DNA from: Nanobdellota archaeon
GTDB lineage: Archaea > Nanobdellota > Nanobdellia > CSSed11-243R1
NCBI GenBank assembly: GCA_021162365.1
Contig: JAGGYW010000020.1
Span: 73,154-137,153 of the forward strand
Reading direction: 5' to 3'
Length of the DNA: 64,000 bases
Made by a program: the position numbers and the translations under genes. This document shows positions 10,632 to 20,299 of this stretch, piece after piece. A model generated the notes under the pieces. It was not told the origin of the DNA and did no database searches. It saw nothing but the letters and a program-made list of their open reading frames with translations. Every line of letters starts with the position of its first letter. Positions within the stretch are counted from its first letter, which is position 1.

Positions 10632-10967
10632 ATGAAATCCCAAGGTTTGCCCATGAGTTTTATTGTGATTGCAGTTATGGCTATATTGGTTTTGCTGGCG
10701 GTAACTCTAGTTTTTTTGAAGGGGTTTAGGACAGAGGCTTTGGATAGACAAACAGCCATAAACAACTGTGACAGTGCATGCTCCTTGGAAGTGCAATATG
10801 CTGTAAAAGGTGGAGCCTACCCGCGCGATAATTCCCCTTTTTGTAAAATTACTCAATCTGTTAAGGGGATTGGAGATAATCTAAAATGTACTGATCTAAC
10901 TACATGTCACATTAGTATTTATAATTGCGACATAAGTTGTAACGGTGATCAAGCGCAATGTAGTTAA
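10632..10967 (+). CDS. Cys-rich pilin-like protein, KSQGLPM family
   Basis: MKSQGLPMSFIVIAVMAILV... Confidence 0.75.
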   Translation: MKSQGLPMSFIVIAVMAILVLLAVTLVFLKGFRTEALDRQTAINNCDSACSLEVQYAVKGGAYPRDNSPFCKITQSVKGIGDNLKCTDLTTCHISIYNCDISCNGDQAQCS

Positions 10968-11028
10968 GCATAATCTTTTTTAATTGCCAAATTGTTAAAT
11001 AATTCAATATAAAAAGGAGGTAAGCACC

Positions 11029-11421
11029 ATGAAAGCGCAAGGATTGCCAATTAACTTTATTGTAATCGCGGCGTTGGCAATTTTGATATTGGTTTTGGCA
11101 GCGGGCTTTGTAATTGCAGGAAGTTCTTCTTTCAGCGGAGCTATTGGTCCAGAGACGGTTAAGAATACATGTCAGAATTATTGCTCCAGATTAAGTGCAT
11201 ACACCATGAATAACGTGTTGTCCTCTAGTGATCTTGCTAGTAGCAGCGCACCAACAGATTACTGCTCAAAGACATTTGTCGTCAAGGGAGTCACGGATGA
11301 TACAGGGGAAACATGCGGTGAATTAGAATCTAAGCTTGGATTTAGCTGTATTATTTCCTTTGAAGATGGATCTTCGTGTAAGGTAAGTTGTAACAATGGT
11401 AATGTGGAGTGTAGTACTTAA
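11029..11421 (+). CDS. Cys-rich pilin-like protein, KAQGLPI family
   Basis: MKAQGLPINFIVIAALAILI...CQNYC...FEDGSSCKVSC. Confidence 0.75.
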   Translation: MKAQGLPINFIVIAALAILILVLAAGFVIAGSSSFSGAIGPETVKNTCQNYCSRLSAYTMNNVLSSSDLASSSAPTDYCSKTFVVKGVTDDTGETCGELESKLGFSCIISFEDGSSCKVSCNNGNVECST

Positions 11422-11482
11422 TCTTTTTCTCCTTTTTTCTTTGTAAAAAGAATTATATACCACAAGTTGTTTTAATTTACTG

Positions 11483-11686
11483 ATGGGAGTCGGAGGAAAA
11501 GGGCAAGGCTTGCCTATGCATGTAATTATTGTAATTGTATTGGGAATAGTTATTCTTACTCTTATTTTGCTTTATGTTTTTGGTGTCTTCGGTGAGGGGG
11601 GCACTCATTCAATTAAGTTTTTTAACATATCCAAAAATGTGGCAAACAACTCTTCAGAAACTGTAAAGGAGTATTTTGGAACATGA
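11483..11686 (+). CDS. Pilin-like protein, GKGQGLPM family
   Basis: MGVGGKGQGLPMHVIIVIVLGIVILTLILLYVFG. Confidence 0.7.
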   Translation: MGVGGKGQGLPMHVIIVIVLGIVILTLILLYVFGVFGEGGTHSIKFFNISKNVANNSSETVKEYFGT

Positions 11687-11859
11687 AGGGTATAGAGATA
11701 CCATTTACTTTTATTGTATTTTTGGTGATTATGGTAGTCGTGGCTGCGCTAATTTTGCTGTGGCACTTTGGCGGCTTTAGAATTTTTGACACAACAGTTC
11801 AAAATGTAAGTTGTGATATGGTCAACAAAACTGCGGGACTGACGGTGGGGTGTAAATGA
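11683..11859 (+). CDS. Small pilin-like single-TM protein (58 aa)
   Basis: Hand-translated: MKGIEIPFTFIVFLVIMVVVAALILLWHFGGFRIFDTTVQNVSCDMVNKTAGLTVGCK*. Confidence 0.6.
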   Translation: MKGIEIPFTFIVFLVIMVVVAALILLWHFGGFRIFDTTVQNVSCDMVNKTAGLTVGCK

Positions 11860-12818
11860 GTGACATACCTATGGAGAATTTGATTGTAATTATTGGGTCT
11901 GCGTTAGTGGTGGGACTAATAGTATTCCTATTTATGAGTTTTGCAAACCCCTTTTTGGATTTTTTGATTGATTATGAGAATGTGAAGTCCTTCAACAAAT
12001 TCACAATGGGCTTGTCTTCTGCATGTACTGGCGGCACACGTACAGTTAGCTATGTGAAATTTTATTCCACCAACCCACCAACGAATGCATATGCAATTGC
12101 GTTGGTTGGGCCTGTCTTTAGTGATTTTATCAAGAATTTACCAACTGAAGATAATGTTTACCCACACACATCTCGCTATTCTCAAGATATGATCAAGAAA
12201 TGCTCTGGCGCGTATTGTTATTGTTTATTAAAGATTCAGTTGGATACTTCTGTATCTGGCGTGCTCGATAGGGAGTATGATCATTGCTTCAACCCAAGTT
12301 ATATATCATTTTTAATTGATCGCCCCAAGTACATAGATGATGAGGGAGAGTTTGATAACAGCAAGTGGTCCGACTTGGTTGAGAATATTAGAGTGTGGCA
12401 GGAAGATTTGGTTGACGAATTAAATCATGACTATGTTCATGAGATAAAAGTTGTGGGTTGCAAGAGAGTTAAGGAAGACTTGGGATGCAAATACTCTCAT
12501 GGAGAAACAGAAGAAATCCCCATGTTCTTAAGTAAGCCAGGCGATGACAAAATAGTGGCATGGATAGATAACGTTAGGTTAAGCAAACTCGGTCCTGTGG
12601 TTGCGGGTGTTCCATTTACATATACCTATAGGTACCCATTATTTTTTGATTCAATCTCATTCCAACGCCCAGAACTAACAGATAGTGGAGGGAACGTATT
12701 TTATTCGTATTATATAAATTTATATTCACACCCACACATTAGTTATGTATCGTATGATGCTTCGGTAGATACGAAAAGCATACTCTATAGTGGGTGCACT
12801 GCATATATATTTGGTTGA
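11856..12818 (+). CDS. Minor-pilin-like membrane-anchored protein
   Basis: N-terminal TM; Cys pattern related to 12825-13871. Confidence 0.6.
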   Translation: MSDIPMENLIVIIGSALVVGLIVFLFMSFANPFLDFLIDYENVKSFNKFTMGLSSACTGGTRTVSYVKFYSTNPPTNAYAIALVGPVFSDFIKNLPTEDNVYPHTSRYSQDMIKKCSGAYCYCLLKIQLDTSVSGVLDREYDHCFNPSYISFLIDRPKYIDDEGEFDNSKWSDLVENIRVWQEDLVDELNHDYVHEIKVVGCKRVKEDLGCKYSHGETEEIPMFLSKPGDDKIVAWIDNVRLSKLGPVVAGVPFTYTYRYPLFFDSISFQRPELTDSGGNVFYSYYINLYSHPHISYVSYDASVDTKSILYSGCTAYIFG

Positions 12819-12824
12819 TTGAAT

Positions 12825-13871
12825 ATGATAAATAAAAGGGGAATTGCAAAATTTTGGATTGAAATAATTGGTGGAGTAATTATTGTAGTGATTGTTCTTT
12901 TAGTGTTTCTTATGCTCAGCTCGGCAATTTCTACAGGTGTGGAGGATGCTTCAAATAGACAAAGGTTCATTGATTTTACCCAGCTTGTTGCTAAGGCACA
13001 TAGGGAAGGTGAAGACACTGTAGCACCATTCATCATGAAGACAAGCGAGACGAGTAGAGTTTATGCAATAACTTTTATCACCCCTTCATTAGCAGATTGT
13101 TTGTATCAATACTCTGTAAAAGCTAACCCGACAGATGATGATCTTGTTATGTGCAGGCATGAAGGGAGCAATCCAGTTAGGCCTTCGTTTAAACTAGACA
13201 GAGTAAGTTTAATGAAACTAAAAAAATGTACTAAAACAACTTTAATGGAAGAGGGAGATCCCCAAGACATGTGTTTGTGTATGATACGAGCAGATTATAA
13301 ACACAGGTGGGGTATGTCCATCTTCGAAAACTGTGTTCCCTATTATAATGTCATTGGCGAATCTTTAAGTAAAACTGGGATAAAGGATCCAAAATCAGCA
13401 TATAGCGCTATATCCACATGGGTATCTGACAAGTTGGAAAGAGATTTTGTTGATTCATCCAAGGTGGAAAATGTCAAAATCTTAGAATGTTCTTTAGTGA
13501 AAGGGGATATGGGATGTTATGTTAACGAAGGTGGAACAGAGTACCCGTGCGCGATTGCTATAGCTCCCTACGATGATGTATTTAGAGGTTTAATCACAGA
13601 TTGGTTTGGTGGAGAAGATTGGTTTTCAAGTGGTGCAAAGCCGCTTCTTTTGTATTGGTTTGGTGGGACTGGATTGAAGCCAGTCAATTTAGATGTTATG
13701 ACTGCACGCTCAAATGATGCGGGATTGATATATTTACACCCATATGATAACAAAGGTGTGTACTTATTCGTTTTTAATTTGGGTCCGAGCGGGATAAAGG
13801 TAGGTACACTTGCTTGGAGTGCGAAAGGAAGTCCACCAATTTTAGATCCACTTTTAGGAGGATGCGGATGA
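12825..13871 (+). CDS. Minor-pilin-like membrane-anchored protein
   Basis: MINKRGIAKFWIEIIGGVIIVVIVLLVF; KILECSLVKGDMGC resembles VVGCKRVKEDLGC of previous gene. Confidence 0.6.
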   Translation: MINKRGIAKFWIEIIGGVIIVVIVLLVFLMLSSAISTGVEDASNRQRFIDFTQLVAKAHREGEDTVAPFIMKTSETSRVYAITFITPSLADCLYQYSVKANPTDDDLVMCRHEGSNPVRPSFKLDRVSLMKLKKCTKTTLMEEGDPQDMCLCMIRADYKHRWGMSIFENCVPYYNVIGESLSKTGIKDPKSAYSAISTWVSDKLERDFVDSSKVENVKILECSLVKGDMGCYVNEGGTEYPCAIAIAPYDDVFRGLITDWFGGEDWFSSGAKPLLLYWFGGTGLKPVNLDVMTARSNDAGLIYLHPYDNKGVYLFVFNLGPSGIKVGTLAWSAKGSPPILDPLLGGCG

Positions 13872-15253
13872 AATCACAAGTTGATGTGGCATTGTTGATA
13901 GGATCTATAATCATTCCTAGTGCTGCTCTTCTAGGATCGTTAATTTTCGCTTTCACCCTTTTGGGCCCACTTACGGATGCAGCCCGACTTGCGGCAGTAA
14001 TCTCACATGATGCAGTCACTCTTGTTGACGTGGTCTATTCTGTTCCCGGAGATATAGAAGTTCATTACAAACCACCGTCTTCTTGTAGGTTTGTTGATAT
14101 AAAAAATCCATACCCTTGTACATCCAAGCCCATAATTTGTGAGCGTATGGATTATGCAGACTGTAATACTCTCTATGGGTGCAAGTGGGACTCCACAAAT
14201 GGGAAGTGTATTTCTTTCTGCAGCGATTATGATGGAGATGAGGTTGGATGTAATAGCACAGGGGTATGCACTTGGAATAGTGAGGAAGGCACATGTGTTG
14301 GGGCAAATGGTTATTACAACCCAGTACCTTCTGTGTCACAATGTGATCCCGAATTCGATACTGATGGCAATCTTGTTACTGACTGCTGTAAGGAGATACT
14401 TGATGAAACTACTTGTGAGAATGTAGTTGGTTGTTCTTGGAGTGAACCAGTAGTTACAGGAATGTCTTGTTTGAATGGATTTATGAACATAACACAGTTT
14501 GATATTACAATACATTATGAGAAAACGAAGATGCTTGGGGGCATAAGGGATTTCCCACACAATACAGAAGTGTCCTTCCCAGCGGTCTTGCGTGCAGAAT
14601 ATCTTAGTAGACCTCTTTTGATTCCATATCCCGGATATGTTAATATTCTTGATAAAGGATTTACCAATTGGGCGAAACTGTTGCTTCACAAAGAGGGTGG
14701 AGGATACATCTCAATTAGAAAGATGAGAAACGGCATATTTGATACGATTGGATATACAAAGTATAAGGTTGGTCCGATAACTGATATTGCTAACATGGTG
14801 AGGGTGGCAATAAAGGATGAAAATAATATGACTGGAAGCTTGTTTTTACCACAGATGTACTTTACAAATTATACTGGTAGCGTCATTTGCTTGAGTAGAG
14901 TTGCTCAGTCCCCCGATAACATTATAGCTGAAGAGCTACAGGAAAAATATGCAATAACCTGTTTTGATTTAGACTTGCTTAATGACACGCAAAGTGAGGG
15001 AGATTTTTACATATCTGTTTATAGCAGTTTTGATACACAAAGTGATTATTTAGATGATAGGACATACAAAGTATATGTAAATTTGACTTGTTTGTGTGAT
15101 AAAGATTCAACAGGATGGAAATGTGATAATTCCGTTGGCAGAACCTGTGGAAGTTCGGTAACAACAGCAAACAAGCCCTATTGTTGCTCTAATACTTTAA
15201 GTTCAATCCCGAAGTATGATGTTGAATTATATTTGGTGAAAGAAAATGAGTAA
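13868..15253 (+). CDS. Membrane-anchored Cys-rich protein, pilus-locus component
   Basis: ATG 13868: MKSQVDVALLIGSIIIPSAALLGSLIFAFTLL. Confidence 0.6.
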   Translation: MKSQVDVALLIGSIIIPSAALLGSLIFAFTLLGPLTDAARLAAVISHDAVTLVDVVYSVPGDIEVHYKPPSSCRFVDIKNPYPCTSKPIICERMDYADCNTLYGCKWDSTNGKCISFCSDYDGDEVGCNSTGVCTWNSEEGTCVGANGYYNPVPSVSQCDPEFDTDGNLVTDCCKEILDETTCENVVGCSWSEPVVTGMSCLNGFMNITQFDITIHYEKTKMLGGIRDFPHNTEVSFPAVLRAEYLSRPLLIPYPGYVNILDKGFTNWAKLLLHKEGGGYISIRKMRNGIFDTIGYTKYKVGPITDIANMVRVAIKDENNMTGSLFLPQMYFTNYTGSVICLSRVAQSPDNIIAEELQEKYAITCFDLDLLNDTQSEGDFYISVYSSFDTQSDYLDDRTYKVYVNLTCLCDKDSTGWKCDNSVGRTCGSSVTTANKPYCCSNTLSSIPKYDVELYLVKENE

Positions 15254-16448
15254 AAAATCCCAATCTCTTTTAGTATCATTTTCGGTACATTTGGTAGGGA
15301 TAATGATATTCTTCATAGTGCTTATTTCTTTACTTTCAATGACACATAATATAAAATATACAATCAACGAGTTCGACCAACGAACTGCCTCGATTCTTGT
15401 TGAAAGGAGATTGACCTCTTCTGCTGACTGCTTAGCGTATGAGGCGAGATATATCACTGTTGACCCAAATTCAGGGCACATTCTCACAGGCAGTAGGGTT
15501 TACCCAAATGTGATTGATGTAAGGAAACTAAATGATTATGAGCATGTTAATTGTATGAGGAAGGACATGTATGATTTACGTGAAGATGTGAGGGAAGGTG
15601 TTTGGGATGCTGCTAAAGGGCATGGTGCTGCTCAAAAATATGATTTGGTGCCAATTGATTTGTCCGACGGATTTCATTTTATGAAAACAACTTCATGCGA
15701 TGGTTTAAGTGGATGGGTAAAAACATGGTGTGAATTAAAACAATCGCTTGGACTTTCTTCAGATGACATTGGAAATCACATTATCACTTCTCTTTTGTCT
15801 CGAGTGGACAAGTATGTGATTGTTGCACCGAAGTTGTATTTATATGACAATACACCAAGTAATGATGTTGATATAAACCACTCTCTTTATGGCTGTGGAC
15901 CATACACTACGATAGATGGTAATAAATATTCCCACTACTGTGGTGATATATTGGTACTGCCCTCTGATGTAGATGATCAAACTCCTCCATGCGAGATAGG
16001 ATATATAGAAGTAGATGGGAAGTGTTATTATATTGAGGGTAGAGAAGGATATGTGAGGGGAGATTGTAAAGACTCCGTTTATTTTGATGACTACGATGAT
16101 CATCCACCTAATTTTTACTATGGGGCGTGTGTAGTGGAAGATAATAAGTCTAGTCCAGAGGGAGTATACCCAATTTGGGCATATACTAACCATTATGTAT
16201 TTTACAACACAGTAGCTGCTGATACTAAGGAGACAAACTATCAAATTAAGGTTTGGAATCAAAAAGATACTACCTGTGCAAGTGAGAGTGGGTCTACTAC
16301 AATGATAGTTCCTGTCATGTATTATGATAAAGGTAAATTAAAAAATGGCATACTTGTTATAGATACATGCATACTTGAGGGTGAAAAACACGAGGGGCTT
16401 ACTCTTCCGGAAATAATTTACAAGCCAAAGTTTGTTAAGAAGGGATAA
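15246..16448 (+). CDS. Membrane-anchored extracellular protein, pilus-locus component
   Basis: MSKKSQSLLVSFSVHLVGIMIFFIVLISLLSM. Confidence 0.6.
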   Translation: MSKKSQSLLVSFSVHLVGIMIFFIVLISLLSMTHNIKYTINEFDQRTASILVERRLTSSADCLAYEARYITVDPNSGHILTGSRVYPNVIDVRKLNDYEHVNCMRKDMYDLREDVREGVWDAAKGHGAAQKYDLVPIDLSDGFHFMKTTSCDGLSGWVKTWCELKQSLGLSSDDIGNHIITSLLSRVDKYVIVAPKLYLYDNTPSNDVDINHSLYGCGPYTTIDGNKYSHYCGDILVLPSDVDDQTPPCEIGYIEVDGKCYYIEGREGYVRGDCKDSVYFDDYDDHPPNFYYGACVVEDNKSSPEGVYPIWAYTNHYVFYNTVAADTKETNYQIKVWNQKDTTCASESGSTTMIVPVMYYDKGKLKNGILVIDTCILEGEKHEGLTLPEIIYKPKFVKKG

Positions 16449-16449
16449 T

Positions 16450-17067
16450 ATGAATATGCGTGCACAATTTGGGCCAGATGCACTTGTTGGGATTGTACTA
16501 ATCGCAGCTCTCGGATTAGGTGGAATATTCTTCTTACATACTTTTGTAAATAGTTTAAACATGGAGAGCTTCATATCTATAATGGATACCGAATTGGATC
16601 AAAAGTGCTTTTATGTGATGCTTCCTATGGTTGGAGGAGATTACGTTAGGTCTGGGGATAATGTTACGGATAATCCACACTTTAATACAACCCAAGCTTT
16701 CTTTGGTGGCAATCCAAAGTATAGGGATGTGTCATATAAATTTGAGGAACAACTTAATTTATACACCTCTGCTATGAAAGATTATCCATTATATGGAAAA
16801 TACATAACGGTAGATGGTTACCTTGCATCAAAAGATGTTGCTGGTGTATTAAGGAAAGAAATTTTTGATTATGCAAAAGAAAATAATTTACCAACTAAGC
16901 AAGTTTGTTACATGCCCGCATACGGACCTGGAGGCAAGTTTGGAACTGTTGAATTATTTATGTTTGAAAAAGAATCTGGGTGTGGCAAAGAAGATCATGA
17001 ATGTTGCACAGGTAATTATTGTGATGCTGGATTAACTTGTGTTGGAGGTATTTGTAGGAATGAGTAA
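16450..17067 (+). CDS. Membrane-anchored protein with C-terminal Cys cluster
   Basis: MNMRAQFGPDALVGIVLIAALGLGGIFFLHTF...CGKEDHECCTGNYCDAGLTCVGGIC. Confidence 0.6.
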   Translation: MNMRAQFGPDALVGIVLIAALGLGGIFFLHTFVNSLNMESFISIMDTELDQKCFYVMLPMVGGDYVRSGDNVTDNPHFNTTQAFFGGNPKYRDVSYKFEEQLNLYTSAMKDYPLYGKYITVDGYLASKDVAGVLRKEIFDYAKENNLPTKQVCYMPAYGPGGKFGTVELFMFEKESGCGKEDHECCTGNYCDAGLTCVGGICRNE

Positions 17068-20000
17068 ACGTTCACAACTTTATGGGATTAGTGCATTTAT
17101 GTATGCTCTTGCCATAGCGGTAGTTCTAATAATTGGTATGTTGGGTCTTTCTAAAGATATAGAAACCTCCTCCCAAGCGGGGTTGTATAGATATAACGCT
17201 TTATCTGCAGTAAAAGCGGGGGAGATAGTGAACAAGATTTTTGATGAAGAAAGAGGATATGCAGTAGATAGATCACTGTTTATAACTTCTGCGTTTGGGG
17301 GATATTCAGTTTCTGAGTTAGTATGTAATTCCACTTCGCAATGTGATGACTACGGAAATTGCAAAATAGAGAGGGGCAATGATCAGTCAGAATGTTATCC
17401 TAACATAGTTGATTCAGGTGGATTTGGGTGTGGAGTAACGAATGTTACATTAAGCTTTCTTGGGGAGAAGAAGTTACCTTACTGGCGAATTAATGACCAT
17501 GAGTGCATTCCATCTATCGATGATGTACTAGGGGTGTTTAAATTTTATGCCGGGACCATGTTTTCATCACCCAATCAACAGATGATGAATGCAATTTCTG
17601 TTGCCTCCGGTAAGGTTGTCAACTTAAATTACTACTTAGACTTTGATGCGAGTAAGGATGTTGATTTTGAGAATGGAACAATATCCACGAGATGGTTCCC
17701 TATAGGCACAAAAAGAATTTCTTTTCCTTCACCCCCACAAAATCCAATAACAATCTACACGATTACTCCATTTGTGGAACTTCAAACAAAAACTGTTTTC
17801 TTTGATTTATATGAAGAATCAAGTAATTTTGTAGCTAATAGGGAGTTCGAGAAATTTTTAAATCACCCACAATACTCCCCAATACCTTCTGTAATAGATC
17901 AAGATCAGTCAATTATTAAGCACTATTCGAATGGAGAAGTGCATGCATGTGATTGCGGGACTATAACACTAAAGGATGGGGAAACTTGTGTACAAAATTC
18001 GAGCCTCTGCGATAAACATTTGCCCCCATTTAAGGCGTTAGTAAAGTACATCATTGACAATCCAAATTTATACCCAAACAATCCAAATGATCCAAATTAT
18101 TGTGTTATGCCGGATATAAACTCCCTTTCTGATAATTACATCACTGCGTGCACTATTTATGCCAAGAAAAATGATGAAGGGAAATTAGTTGTAGACCACT
18201 TTGAAGGATGTGATAGTGGCAATTCAAATGATGACACAGCAATTAAATGTGTGATGAATAGAATAATAAGTCGCATTAATAAAGAACTTTTATCTGGTCC
18301 CGTTAAGAAAAATGTTGCATCTAATTACTGGGGAGTATACGTGGGAATATACAAGAAGGTTTCCAATGATCTTGCTTATGTTTCTTGTGATGGAAATTTA
18401 GATTATGATGAATGCGCGGAAAATGTGGTTGATGGTAGATTAGATTCTAAGCGAGTAGTGTTTCGCCAACTTCCAGCGGATGACGCCACCGCTTTTCTTT
18501 CTGGAGATCCTGTAAATGTGCAATCCCATTTGGATATTGTCTTCCAAAAACCAGAATATATTGACACAATTAGAATATATACTCCCGATCCGGGCTATAG
18601 GAGTGGAGTTCTTTCATTTATGGGGTCATTAGATGGAACCAACTGGCAGGTTATCGGAAAAGTTCCTCTTCAAGACAGGGCATGGAATGTTTATGAGTTC
18701 CCACCAACTAAGGTAAGGTATCTCTTAGTTGCTGCAACGAAAACATCTGGGACGAATCTAATTAAAGTTTATGAGCTCCAAGTTTTGTCTAGTATAGATT
18801 TTAGTTATTTAATTAATGAATTTAATTTAACATATAACGGAGCGACAAGTGTTAGTTCTCTTGAATATAACGCTACTGATATGCAGACAGGGTATGATAT
18901 GGCAACTAACGCACCACCATTTGTGAACCCTGAGCCGAAGCCGTGCAGCGATGCAGTTTGTGGTGACACAACTTATTGCTCAAACTTCCCAGGAGAAGCT
19001 TGCCCATGCTGCGGAGAAGGTATTGGTGGATATGGATTAACTTGTTGCGATGCTCAGTACGCTTCTTCCGCTTTGAAAAATAAGTGCGTTGACCCCGGTG
19101 TAAATGGAACTGATTGCCATGGTTATATTACATTAACGCTTAATACAACAAGTGTGTATGAAGGTGATTGGGTAAGAGCAACAGTGACTGGATTCTGTAA
19201 TGGTTGTGAAGGTAAGGCTTCAGGAGTATTTTATGGTACGACTAGACTTTGTGTAGCCACTATTGGTAGTGATGGAAAAGGTGAATGTGTGTTCCGTGCA
19301 GGCGAGAATTTAAGCGTTGCCTCTAACTGTAATTCATTTAACATAGTAGCTTATTCACCTGCAGTAGAGGGTGGGAGCAGTAGTGTATTCTTAGAAGTTT
19401 GCTCATGTGGTAATAATGCTGAACCTGCATGCCATAGTGATTGGACATCAGGAATGTATGATGGGTGCTACGATGGAAATGCAAGAGCACAGTCGACTTA
19501 CTCCACCGGAAGTTATTCATATGTGAGTGGGTATTGTTATACTTGTGGTGGGACTAATCAAATATGTTGTGATAATGTAGAGGATGGAGCACCATATGAT
19601 AACAATAAATGTGACTCAGGATATTGTACGGGAGGGAATACGCCAGAGTGTGTGCCATGTGGAACAAAAGACATACCAAAATGTCCTTATAATGTAGGTA
19701 ATATGTATAATGGATGTTATAACACTAATCCACCATTAGCTCCAGATGCAAATGGAACATGTAGAGAATGTGGTTACGGAGGAGAGATTTGTTGTGATAA
19801 TGAATTCAGCGATGGTTATTATGATGATGGAAAAGGATGCTATCATGTATATAGCATATGGGGAGACTATTTGCTGACATGTGATAGCGGAACATGTGTG
19901 CACTGTGGAAGCGATAATGAAATCCCATGCCCGAATTGTACTGGTATGGGTTGCTATTGGTTTGGTATCCCAACCTGCTTTAACTTTGATTGCAGCGACG

Positions 20001-20290
20001 CTACAGGCGAAGCATGTTATGATGATACTGGGGTAGCAAGTGATGGGACTTGCCAGAGATGCAATAAGTATTGTTCTCCGACGACATGTAATGGGACAAT
20101 GTGTAATTGCCCACCTACGCAATGCACTACCCCGACATGTATTGGTCCTGATGATACATCAGCCACATGTACTTATCATGATTGGTGTTTACTCTGTAAC
20201 TGCGGTTCATGTGGGACATATACATGTGAATCAACCAATTGTTCCCCAAACTGTGATGTTTGTGGAAATGAGTATGATGATCCAATATAG
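17060..20290 (+). CDS. Giant Cys-rich surface protein with discoidin (F5/8C)-like segment and C-terminal Cys repeats
   Basis: ATG 17060: MSKRSQLYGISAFMYALAIAVVLIIGML; KPEYIDTIRIYTPDPGYRSGVLSFMGSLDGTNWQVIGKV...VRYLLVAATK. Confidence 0.65.
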   Translation: MSKRSQLYGISAFMYALAIAVVLIIGMLGLSKDIETSSQAGLYRYNALSAVKAGEIVNKIFDEERGYAVDRSLFITSAFGGYSVSELVCNSTSQCDDYGNCKIERGNDQSECYPNIVDSGGFGCGVTNVTLSFLGEKKLPYWRINDHECIPSIDDVLGVFKFYAGTMFSSPNQQMMNAISVASGKVVNLNYYLDFDASKDVDFENGTISTRWFPIGTKRISFPSPPQNPITIYTITPFVELQTKTVFFDLYEESSNFVANREFEKFLNHPQYSPIPSVIDQDQSIIKHYSNGEVHACDCGTITLKDGETCVQNSSLCDKHLPPFKALVKYIIDNPNLYPNNPNDPNYCVMPDINSLSDNYITACTIYAKKNDEGKLVVDHFEGCDSGNSNDDTAIKCVMNRIISRINKELLSGPVKKNVASNYWGVYVGIYKKVSNDLAYVSCDGNLDYDECAENVVDGRLDSKRVVFRQLPADDATAFLSGDPVNVQSHLDIVFQKPEYIDTIRIYTPDPGYRSGVLSFMGSLDGTNWQVIGKVPLQDRAWNVYEFPPTKVRYLLVAATKTSGTNLIKVYELQVLSSIDFSYLINEFNLTYNGATSVSSLEYNATDMQTGYDMATNAPPFVNPEPKPCSDAVCGDTTYCSNFPGEACPCCGEGIGGYGLTCCDAQYASSALKNKCVDPGVNGTDCHGYITLTLNTTSVYEGDWVRATVTGFCNGCEGKASGVFYGTTRLCVATIGSDGKGECVFRAGENLSVASNCNSFNIVAYSPAVEGGSSSVFLEVCSCGNNAEPACHSDWTSGMYDGCYDGNARAQSTYSTGSYSYVSGYCYTCGGTNQICCDNVEDGAPYDNNKCDSGYCTGGNTPECVPCGTKDIPKCPYNVGNMYNGCYNTNPPLAPDANGTCRECGYGGEICCDNEFSDGYYDDGKGCYHVYSIWGDYLLTCDSGTCVHCGSDNEIPCPNCTGMGCYWFGIPTCFNFDCSDATGEACYDDTGVASDGTCQRCNKYCSPTTCNGTMCNCPPTQCTTPTCIGPDDTSATCTYHDWCLLCNCGSCGTYTCESTNCSPNCDVCGNEYDDPI

Positions 20291-20299
20291 TTGATTAAA

